Source: Treponema sp.
Lineage (GTDB): Bacteria > Spirochaetota > Spirochaetia > Treponematales > Breznakiellaceae
Direction: 5' to 3'
Assembly (NCBI GenBank): GCA_031255615.1
Contig: JAIRSD010000199.1
Location: 1-5,425, forward strand
Length of the DNA stretch: 5,425 bases
Numbering within the stretch: position 1 is the stretch's first letter; each line of letters opens with the position of its first letter. The notes under the pieces were generated by a model that ran no database searches, was not told where the DNA came from, and saw nothing but the letters and a program-made list of their open reading frames with translations. Of this stretch, positions 1 to 5,314 are shown piece after piece. The position numbers and the translations under genes are program-made.

Positions 1-441
1 GGGCTGGCTTTTTTCGACGGCCCCCACCGGGATTTTATCGATACGGCGAATTCGCTGTACACCGCGTCCCTGATAGGGGGCTGGGAATCGGCGCGGGAGC
101 CCTTTGACCAGGCGGTGCGGCAGATAGGGCGTTACGTCCAGGATATGGGCAACGAGGAAGTGATGATGGAGCGGACGGGGTATCCGGGCTACGGGGCCCA
201 TAAGAGGGAACACCGGATATTTCTGAGGGAACTGGGGGTTCAGGTAAGGAACTACCGGAACGGGCTGCGGATTGACGTGAGGAAATTTGTGCTGTTCCTG
301 CGGGACTGGGTCTTGTCCCACATGGGGATCAGCGACCGGACCTTCGCGCTGCACCTGCTTCGGCTGAGGCGGGAAGGGGCGCTGACAGGGATTATCATGC
401 GGGTAAAGCGGCAAAAGGCTGGCCGGGTGATTATCCGCTAG
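1..441 (+). CDS. Bacteriohemerythrin-like protein, C-terminal part (5' end outside window)
   Basis: The frame is open from base 1, so the gene starts upstream of the window; 146 residues are visible. The pattern is that of a hemerythrin four-helix bundle, which binds a non-haem di-iron centre and O2. Candidate ligands, numbered from the first visible codon, are H9 (in DGPH, the place of the usual D-x-Q-H), E52 (in NEE), H67 and H71 (AHKREH, after the typical GYP), and H107 and D112 (WVLSHMGISD). The His expected four residues before E52 is absent: D48 stands there, or one residue has been lost from the helix after YVQ. Six of seven canonical ligands therefore remain. About 34 residues follow the last ligand (residues 113-146), a basic tail longer than I expect for a stand-alone protein. 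The stop TAG (439-441) is the first triplet of repeat copy A, so the tail may have been altered by that insertion. It could also be the C-terminal domain of a larger sensor or chemotaxis protein; the N-terminus is not visible. Family assignment is confident, function is not. Confidence 0.85.
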   Translation, partial: GLAFFDGPHRDFIDTANSLYTASLIGGWESAREPFDQAVRQIGRYVQDMGNEEVMMERTGYPGYGAHKREHRIFLRELGVQVRNYRNGLRIDVRKFVLFLRDWVLSHMGISDRTFALHLLRLRREGALTGIIMRVKRQKAGRVIIR

Positions 442-650
442 CAGGCTGCTTAGCCTAAAAGACCGGATATGCCGACGGAAGAAATTTACCACGAAGGCGA
501 AGAAGGCGCACGAAAGGCGGGGATTGGAAGCGTGTATTCATTCCTTTGTGTTCCTGGCGAGCCGCAGCCCGCCTTGGTGCGCCTTCGTGGTCAACATTCC
601 TGTTCCCGGTTCTTTCGCTTATCCGGTGATGTAGCGTAATCAAGATACTA
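439..650 (+). mobile_element. MITE-like palindromic element, copy A (212 bp)
   Basis: This is a non-coding element collinear with copies B and C. The left end is TAGCAGGCTGC and the right end is a degenerate inverted version ending CTA (648-650). An internal perfect 12-bp inverted repeat, ACCACGAAGGCG at 488-499 and its complement at 580-591, would let the single strand fold into a long hairpin. A GC-rich palindromic tip lies around 557-573 (GGCGAGC...). Its first triplet is the stop codon of the upstream hemerythrin-like gene. Its right end overlaps the left end of copy B by 2 bp (the TA of CTAG). No matching target-site duplication was found around the A-B pair. There is no transposase, so movement would need an enzyme supplied elsewhere. 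Confidence 0.8.
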
Positions 651-841
651 GCAGGCTGCTTGGCCTAAAAGACCGGATATGCGGATGGAAGAAATTTACC
701 ACGAAGGCGAGGAAGGCGCACGAAAGGCGGGAATTGGAAGCGCGTATTCATTCCTTTGTGTACCTTGGTGCGCCTTCGTGGTTAACATTCCTGTTCCCGG
801 TCGTTTCGCTTGCCCGGTGATGTAGTGCAAGGAGGAATGGG
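649..841 (+). mobile_element. MITE-like palindromic element, copy B (193 bp, internally deleted)
   Basis: A direct repeat of copy A in the same orientation, with a left end matching TAGCAGGCTGCTT. The 12-bp internal inverted arms are at 698-709 and 771-782, the same 49-base offset from the left end as in A. It lacks 19 nt at the palindromic tip: after the shared GTGT it goes nearly straight to CCTTGG. Its length of 193 therefore equals 212 minus 19, which supports the boundaries. The right terminus (819-841) is strongly diverged from the consensus, so the last bases are uncertain. An AAGGAGG near the right end looks like a ribosome-binding site but falls where the consensus element has AAGCAGC. 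Confidence 0.75.
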
Positions 842-1012
842 TATGGAGCCGACCGGACATTGGGTTGCGGATCTGGGGACTTTGACCTGCCGGAATGAGG
901 GACAGGCCGCGGGGGGAATACCCTCTCCGCGCCGCGGGCCCGGATGCCCCCCGGTGAAACCGGGAAACGATGCGGGGCTTGGGGCGGATCCCCAGGAGAG
1001 GGGGGTCGCGCA

Positions 1013-1040
1013 GGCCGCCTCCCCTACAGGGGAGGCGGCC
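1013..1040. repeat. Perfect 12-bp stem-loop
   Basis: GGCCGCCTCCCC (1013-1024) and its exact reverse complement (1029-1040) enclose a TACA loop. It is very stable, with 11 of 12 pairs G-C. No T-tract follows on either strand, so it is not a classical intrinsic terminator. It lies directly beyond the next hairpin and could block 3' exonucleases or transcription from either of the convergent genes. Confidence 0.8.
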
Positions 1041-1077
1041 GGAGCGAGGGGGGAGGCTTCCCCCCCCGTATCGCTCC
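1041..1077. repeat. Stem-loop abutting the 1013-1040 hairpin
   Basis: GGAGCGA (1041-1047) pairs with TCGCTCC (1071-1077), and a G6 run (1048-1053) can pair with the C run at 1060-1067, leaving small bulges. Together with the adjacent hairpin it makes two tandem stable structures with no spacer, immediately beyond the T-rich stretch following the DHH gene. Confidence 0.65.
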
Positions 1078-1125
1078 AAAATAAAAACCCAAGAAGCTAT
1101 TTTACCGCATCCAGAATTTCCCGGG
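1078..1125 (-). terminator. Candidate intrinsic terminator of the DHH gene
   Basis: On the minus strand, CCCGGGAA (1125-1118) can pair with TTCTTGGG (1095-1088), giving 8 pairs of which two are G-U. This is followed by TTTTTATTTT (1087-1078). The loop is large (22 nt) and contains the stop codon, so the stem would overlap the end of the coding sequence. The shape fits Rho-independent termination, but the loop and wobble pairs make it weak. Confidence 0.4.
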
Positions 1126-2002
1126 CGATTTCATCGGCCTTCGTGTTGTCTACCTGGCAGGTTCCCACCTGGTGGTGGCCGCCGCCGCCGTAACGGAACA
1201 ACAGGTTTCCCACGTCCACGGTGGCGCTCTTGTTAATGATGCTGTAGCCTACGGTGATAGCGGTGTTGGTCTTTTCCCGGCCGTCGATGATCCATATCGA
1301 AATATTCTGTTCCGGATAATAGGTGTAGACGAGAAAGCGGTTTCCCGCGTAGATGGGATCCACTCCCCGCAGGTCTATGAGGACGGCGTTTCCTTCTACC
1401 CTGGCGTATTTTTTTACCATCTCCTCGAAGGGGGATCTCTGCTCGTAGTAAAGGTCCAGCCGTTCCTTTACGTCGGGCATTTCCAGAATTTCCTCGATGC
1501 TGTTCTCCGAGCAGGCTTTGGCAAGTTTTTCCATGAGTTCGTAGTTGCTGATGGCAAAATTGCGGAAGCGGCCCAGTCCGGTCCGGGGGTCCATGATAAA
1601 GCCCAGCAGGATCCAGCCCTTGGGGTCTACGATTTCGTCCCTGGTAAGGTTCCCCGAATCCACCTTGTCCACGTATTCGATCATCCGGGCGAAACGGCCC
1701 AGTTTTTGATCTCCGCCGTAGTAGTCGTAGACGACTCTGGCGCAGCTTGGGGCTTTCCGGGCGACCCCCTCAAAGAAGGTCCGGGCCCCCAGCCGTTGGG
1801 TTTCGGTGGGGTGGTGGTCGAACCACAGTCTGCAACCCTTGATGTAGGGGATGTTCGCCAGTATGTCGTCGTTGGTGGCGGTAACTAACCCGTCCTGGAT
1901 GTCCTTTGGGTGGACAAACTTCCATTCGTCAATAAGCCCCAGGTAAAGGAGCAAGGCCCCGCAGGCTAGTCCGTCAAAATCCGATCTTGTAAGTAATCTC
2001 AT
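1097..2002 (-). CDS. DHH/DHHA1-family phosphoesterase
   Basis: A 301-residue cytoplasmic protein of the DHH superfamily (RecJ / NrnA-NrnB / exopolyphosphatase-like), which uses divalent metals, usually Mn2+, to hydrolyse phosphodiester or phosphoanhydride bonds. Visible motifs are D8-x-D10-G11 (SDFDG) near the N-terminus, D62-H63-H64-P65 (the DHH motif), D112 in EYVDKVDSG, and the C-terminal DHHA1 substrate-binding signature RYGGGGHHQVG around residues 270-280. All core catalytic motifs look intact and the length is normal for a single-unit DHH-DHHA1 protein. The ATG at 2002 is chosen because the conserved N-terminus (MRLLTRSDFDG) begins there and GGGGG lies 5 nt upstream. In-frame extension to an ATG at 2149 would add 49 unrelated residues antisense to the M16 start. 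It diverges from the M16 gene across 49 bp. The substrate (nanoRNA, cyclic dinucleotide product or polyphosphate) cannot be decided from sequence alone. Confidence 0.92.
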   Translation of the reverse strand: MRLLTRSDFDGLACGALLLYLGLIDEWKFVHPKDIQDGLVTATNDDILANIPYIKGCRLWFDHHPTETQRLGARTFFEGVARKAPSCARVVYDYYGGDQKLGRFARMIEYVDKVDSGNLTRDEIVDPKGWILLGFIMDPRTGLGRFRNFAISNYELMEKLAKACSENSIEEILEMPDVKERLDLYYEQRSPFEEMVKKYARVEGNAVLIDLRGVDPIYAGNRFLVYTYYPEQNISIWIIDGREKTNTAITVGYSIINKSATVDVGNLLFRYGGGGHHQVGTCQVDNTKADEIAREILDAVK

Positions 2003-2017
2003 GGTTTCCCCCAATCC
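2003..2017 (-). promoter_or_regulatory. Ribosome-binding site of the DHH gene
   Basis: On the minus strand, GGATTGGGGGAAACC directly precedes the ATG. The G5 run (2012-2008) is a plausible though non-standard Shine-Dalgarno sequence with 5-nt spacing, and it supports the start at 2002. Confidence 0.5.
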
Positions 2018-2064
2018 TGTATTCCGGTTTCGTATATTATATAATATACCCATGGAAGATTTAA
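2017..2064. promoter_or_regulatory. Divergent promoter region centred on an 18-bp palindrome
   Basis: GTATATTATATAATATAC (2032-2049) is a perfect palindrome and carries a consensus TATAAT on each strand: 2040-2045 on plus and 2041-2036 on minus. Minus strand: a TTAAAT at 2064-2059 sits 17 bp from its -10, and transcription would start near 2029, leaving a leader of about 27 nt with the G-rich ribosome-binding site. Plus strand: a 17-bp spacing points to CTGTAT (2017-2022), a poor -35, and transcription would start near 2052, the M16 ATG itself. The overlapping -10 boxes suggest the two genes compete for polymerase, or that a dimeric regulator binds the palindrome. The -10 assignment is direct sequence reading; the rest is inference. 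Confidence 0.6.
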
Positions 2065-4952
2065 GATCTATAAAAACAGGGCTCATCCGTTTTTTATCGG
2101 GGGCCCTGGTGCTTTTGGGGGTCCTTGGAGCCTGCGCCACCGATTCCAAACAGCGGGGTCCCGGCGTTTATCCCGAACTGGGCAGGCCGGAAGATCCCAT
2201 CCCGTTTATGGAAAATGTCCGCACCGGCGTTCTTCCGGGGGGGCTGCGGTACTTCATCCTGGAAAACCCCCGGCCGCAGAACCGGGCCTACCTTACCCTG
2301 GCGGTGGACGCGGGTTCCGTGCTGGAGGAGGAGGACGAGCGGGGGCTGGCCCACTTTGTGGAGCACATGGCCTTTAACGGCACCGCCCGGTTCCCAAAAT
2401 CGGAGCTTGTGGACTATCTGCGTTCCCTGGGGATGCGTTTTGGGCCGGAGGTAAACGCCTATACCAGCTACGACAGTACGGTTTACGGTATTGAGGTGCC
2501 GGTGGAGCTCGACTCCGCGGCGGGGGACGGGGCCCCGGTAAAGCGGATCCCCGCCAGGGCCCTGGAGGTGCTGGACGACTGGACCAGGGCCATTACCTTC
2601 GATCCCGGGGATGTTGACGGGGAACGGCTGGTCATCATGGAGGAGTACCGGTCCCGGCTGGGCGCCCTGAACCGGGTGCAGCGGCAGATATTGTCCTTCC
2701 TTTTCGACGGATCCCCCTACGCGGAACGGATCCCCATCGGCCTGCCGGAGATTATCGAGACGGCCCCGGCGGAGCGGCTGGAAGCCTTTTACCGCCGCTG
2801 GTACCGGCCCGATAACATGGCCCTGATCATCGTGGGGGATTTCGACGCCGCGGTCCTGGAGGCGGAATTGCCCCGCCGTTTCCCCGAAATGCCGGTTTCC
2901 GGGCCCCTTAACCGGCCCCGCTACGACCTGAGCGCCCCCAAAAGGGGGACGGAGGCCATGGTTGTTACCGACCCGGAGCTGAGTTTTACCCAGGTGGGCC
3001 TCTATTACAAACGAAGCCCCCGGCCCCTCCCCGCCACCCTGGAAGGCTACCGGGAGGAGCTGATGGATAGTCTTATCCAGGAAATCCTGGGCATCCGCTT
3101 TGAGGAGGCTTCCCAAAGGCCGGACAGCCCCTTTATCGGCGCGGGGGCCTGGAATATCCGTTACGGCGCGTCCTCCCGGTACTACACCCTGATGGCGGAA
3201 TCGAAGCTCGGCGGGGCGGAGGCAAGCCTGGCGGCGCTGCTGCGGGAAAAAGAATCCGTGGGCCGCTTTGGTTTTACCCCGGGGGAGATCGATACCGCCA
3301 AGGCTTCCCTCCTTTCCGAACTGGCGCAGACCGCCGCCGAGAAGGACCGGCTGCAGTCGGATCGTTTTGTATCCCGGCTGACCGGATACTTTTTGGAGGG
3401 GGCGCCCCTGCCGGATATTGACTGGGCATACAACGCCGCCCTGAAATTTCTGCCGGACATTAGCGGGGAGGATCTGGCCGAACAGGTAAAAGATTATTTT
3501 GCCGGCGGGGATCTGCGGGTCTTTATCGCCGCCCCGGACTCGGAAAGGGCGAGTCTTCCCGACAGCCGGCGTATCAAGACCCTGGTGCGGCAGAGCCTCC
3601 GCCTTAAGCTGGACCCCCCGGCGGAGGAGATGGATTCCGGCGACCTGGTCTCCCGGATTCCAAAAAAGGGAAGCATCCTCTTCGAATCCGTGGATGATGA
3701 AACCGGGGCCCGTATATGGAGGCTGGAGAACGGGGCCGCCCTGATCCTGAAGGAAACCCCGAACCGGAATAACGAGGTGGTCCTCTACGCCATGGCCAGG
3801 GGAGGGACCAGCAGCGCCGGGGCGGAGGAGCGGGTTTCCGTTTCCCTGGCCGCGGAGATTGCCGGGGCTTCCGGTCTGGGCCCCTGGTCCCGGACCCAAC
3901 TGATCAGACTCCTGGCGGGCAAGCAGGTAAACCTTTCCTTTTGGGCGGGGAACTACCTCCGGGGCTTCCAGGGTTCCGCCGCCTCCGGGGATCTGGAGAC
4001 TCTTTTTAAGATGCTTTACTTGTCCTTTACCGACCCCCGGGTGGACCGGGGCATTCTCGATTCCCTGTTGGATTCTTACCGGACCAACTTGGCCCAGCGG
4101 GGGGAGGATCCAAACGCTGTCTTTTCCGACCTGGTGGGCCGCATGGTGTCGGGGGGGCATCCGCATTTTGAACCCCTTACCGTGGAAGATATGGACAGGG
4201 TGGACGCCGATCAGGTCATGTCCTTCCTTAACCGCAGCCTGAACCCCGGGGACTATACCTTTATCCTTACGGGGAACCTGGATCCCGCCCAGACCCGGAG
4301 TATGGCGGAGACCTGGCTTGCCTCTATCCCCCCCCGGGAACCCTGGAACGCCTGGACCGACCTGGACATCCGGCGGCCGGGAAAGACGGAGGAACGGGTG
4401 TACAAGGGCAAGGAGGAACAGAGTATGGTCTACATGGGCTGGTACGCGCCCCTGGCCTTTAGCGAGGAGCAGAGCGTCCGGGCGGGGCTCCTGGAGGAAT
4501 ACCTGAACATCCTCCTTGTCCGGGATATTCGGGAAAAACTGGGGGGAGTCTATTCAATATCCGCGGGCCTTTCCCTTTCCCCCGCGCCCAAGGGCGAACT
4601 GATGATGCAGATCTTCTTTGCCTGCGATCCCCGGCGGAGCGGGGAACTGTCCGCCGAGGTGGAGGCCTTGCTGGAGCGGATCCTCCGTGAACCCCTGGAC
4701 GAGGATACCTTTGCCAAGTCTGTAGAAGCCCTGAAAAAGGAATGGGAGGCTTCGGTCCAAAGCAACCTGTATATCGCCCAAAGCTACGCCAACTCCACGG
4801 TGCTGATGGATACGCCCCTGTCCCGGCTGGACAAGCGGCCCGGACTTTACGATCAGGCAAGCCCCGCCGAGCTTCAGGCCCTCTGCCGCCTGCTTCTGCC
4901 CCGGGGCCCCGCCAAAGCGGTTCTCTACCCCGAAGGCTGGACAGGCCCTTAG
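2052..4952 (+). CDS. M16-family (pitrilysin/PqqL-like) zinc metallopeptidase, lipoprotein
   Basis: A 966-residue protease predicted to be anchored in the cell envelope. The N-terminus has a basic region (R5, K8, R13), a hydrophobic stretch and a lipobox VLGAC with Cys28 as the lipidated residue. Four M16 domains follow. Domain 1 (about 55-210) has the inverted zinc motif H101-F-V-E104-H105, then NAYTSYDSTVY, and the third ligand E198 in VIMEEYR. The E198 spacing is longer than usual because of an insertion around 151-166. Domain 2 starts about 230 (RLEAFYRRWYRPDNMALIIVGD at 242-263). Domain 3 (about 550-700) is the inactive half: where HxxEH would be it reads RVSVSLAAEIA (594-604). Domain 4 (from about 715) has R827 and Y834 in REKLGGVY, the conserved Arg/Tyr pair that contacts substrate. 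The architecture and length match single-chain PqqL-type M16 peptidases that degrade oligopeptides between the two halves. ATG 2052 is preferred over an in-frame ATG at 2001 because it gives a normal signal peptide and lies just past the promoter. There is no Shine-Dalgarno sequence, so the mRNA may be leaderless. The stop TAG (4950-4952) is the first triplet of repeat copy C. Confidence 0.93.
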   Translation: MEDLRSIKTGLIRFLSGALVLLGVLGACATDSKQRGPGVYPELGRPEDPIPFMENVRTGVLPGGLRYFILENPRPQNRAYLTLAVDAGSVLEEEDERGLAHFVEHMAFNGTARFPKSELVDYLRSLGMRFGPEVNAYTSYDSTVYGIEVPVELDSAAGDGAPVKRIPARALEVLDDWTRAITFDPGDVDGERLVIMEEYRSRLGALNRVQRQILSFLFDGSPYAERIPIGLPEIIETAPAERLEAFYRRWYRPDNMALIIVGDFDAAVLEAELPRRFPEMPVSGPLNRPRYDLSAPKRGTEAMVVTDPELSFTQVGLYYKRSPRPLPATLEGYREELMDSLIQEILGIRFEEASQRPDSPFIGAGAWNIRYGASSRYYTLMAESKLGGAEASLAALLREKESVGRFGFTPGEIDTAKASLLSELAQTAAEKDRLQSDRFVSRLTGYFLEGAPLPDIDWAYNAALKFLPDISGEDLAEQVKDYFAGGDLRVFIAAPDSERASLPDSRRIKTLVRQSLRLKLDPPAEEMDSGDLVSRIPKKGSILFESVDDETGARIWRLENGAALILKETPNRNNEVVLYAMARGGTSSAGAEERVSVSLAAEIAGASGLGPWSRTQLIRLLAGKQVNLSFWAGNYLRGFQGSAASGDLETLFKMLYLSFTDPRVDRGILDSLLDSYRTNLAQRGEDPNAVFSDLVGRMVSGGHPHFEPLTVEDMDRVDADQVMSFLNRSLNPGDYTFILTGNLDPAQTRSMAETWLASIPPREPWNAWTDLDIRRPGKTEERVYKGKEEQSMVYMGWYAPLAFSEEQSVRAGLLEEYLNILLVRDIREKLGGVYSISAGLSLSPAPKGELMMQIFFACDPRRSGELSAEVEALLERILREPLDEDTFAKSVEALKKEWEASVQSNLYIAQSYANSTVLMDTPLSRLDKRPGLYDQASPAELQALCRLLLPRGPAKAVLYPEGWTGP
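4944..4949 (+). repeat. Left 6-bp target-site duplication of element C
   Basis: GGCCCT here abuts the left end of element C and is repeated exactly at 5162-5167, abutting its right end. These bases are also the last two sense codons (Gly-Pro) of the M16 gene. Confidence 0.7.
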
Positions 4953-5161
4953 TAGGCTGCTTAGGCTAAATCACCGGATAAGCGAAAGAACCGGGTACAG
5001 GAATGTTAACCACTAAGGCGCACCAAGGCGGGCTGTAGCTCGCCGGGAACACGAAGGAATGAATATACGCTTCCAATCCCCGGTCCTCGTGCGCCTTCCC
5101 TACCTTGGTGGTAAATTTCTTACATTCATATATCTGATTTTTTAGGTTGGGCAGCCTGCTG
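4950..5161 (-). mobile_element. MITE-like palindromic element, copy C (212 bp, inverted)
   Basis: The reverse complement of this segment is collinear with copy A over the full 212 bp. Its left end reads TAGTAGGCTGCTTAGGCTAA and its right end, on the minus strand, CAGCAGGCTGC, so the termini are inverted repeats. Internal arms (GTTAACCAC... near 5004 and ...GGTGGTAA near 5107) and the central palindrome GGCGGGCTGTAGCTCGCC (5025-5042) give a nested hairpin. It is flanked by GGCCCT on both sides. Its first triplet ends the M16 reading frame. Downstream of M16 the folded RNA could also act as a 3' stabiliser, but no terminator T-tract follows the main stem. Confidence 0.85.
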
Positions 5162-5167
5162 GGCCCT
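5162..5167 (+). repeat. Right 6-bp target-site duplication of element C
   Basis: Second copy of GGCCCT, directly after the element's right terminus. Removing the element and one copy restores a continuous site, GGCCCT-CGATGG. Confidence 0.7.
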
Positions 5168-5198
5168 CGATGGGCTTTTAAACAGCGGTTCCCGGTCC

Positions 5199-5288
5199 GG
5201 GAGAGGCGGGGCATCGGGTCCCTTTTGGGCGCCTTTTTGCGGCGCGGCCGCAAAAAGGCAGGCTTCGCTCCGAGTCCCCGCCCCTCCC
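5199..5288. repeat. Nested inverted repeat, about 90 bp
   Basis: The outer arms 5199-5217 and 5270-5288 match at 16 of 19 positions when one is reverse complemented. Inside lies a perfect 13-bp stem, GCCTTTTTGCGGC (5231-5243), with its complement at 5247-5259 and a GCG loop. The whole can fold as one long interrupted hairpin. No coding potential is seen. The T5 and A5 runs lie inside the stem with T5 on the 5' side, so it is not a standard terminator. It may be another intergenic repeat or a structured RNA; nothing in the window decides. Confidence 0.6.
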
Positions 5289-5314
5289 CCCGGGGCTAAA
5301 CTTGAGCCATGGAA

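Larger units (their letters stand above)
842..1096. other. GC-rich intergenic region, no gene seen
   Basis: This lies between the 3' ends of two convergent genes (the hemerythrin-like gene and its repeats on the left, the DHH gene on the right). The open frames across it give low-complexity Pro/Gly/Arg-rich peptides with no family resemblance, so I call no gene. It holds several inverted repeats: a small hairpin CCCGG-TGAAA-CCGGG at 950-964 and the two strong hairpins listed separately at 1013-1040 and 1041-1077. Confidence 0.6.

Noticed and set aside
455..643. A conserved peptide frame within the repeats: copies A and C both encode KKFTT..KAHE..GLEA.IHSFVF to a TAG
   Set aside because: The codon differences between A and C are mostly amino-acid-changing, copy B breaks the frame with its 19-nt deletion, and there is no convincing start or ribosome-binding site. 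The shared frame follows from shared DNA.
810..1193. A plus-strand frame preceded by AAGGAGG, and an opposing minus-strand frame at 696-1079
   Set aside because: Both run through hairpin-rich DNA, give Pro/Gly/Arg-rich peptides with no family resemblance, and the first overlaps the DHH gene antisense. The AAGGAGG coincides with a diverged repeat terminus.
2001..2051. An upstream in-frame ATG for M16 at 2001, and an upstream ATG for the DHH gene at 2149
   Set aside because: Each would start inside or across the divergent gene's 5' end, without a ribosome-binding site, and would add residues before a well-defined lipoprotein signal or before the conserved MRLLTRSDFDG start.
2094..4166. A 690-codon open frame antisense to the M16 gene
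   Set aside because: It is a by-product of the high GC codon bias of the M16 gene; the translation is low-complexity Gly/Pro/Arg-rich with no recognisable domain.
439..5161. A composite transposon with the elements as its ends, or a CRISPR array
   Set aside because: There is no transposase between the copies, the enclosed genes are ordinary chromosomal types, and three copies with no regular short spacers are not a CRISPR array.
5163..5179. GCCC-TCGAT-GGGC-TTTT as an M16 terminator
   Set aside because: The stem is only 4 bp (6 with two G-U pairs) and overlaps the target-site duplication; too weak to call.
5231..5259. The perfect 13-bp stem-loop read as an intrinsic terminator
   Set aside because: The T5 run precedes the GC core and the A5 run follows it on both strands, the reverse of a terminator, and no T-tract follows the stem.
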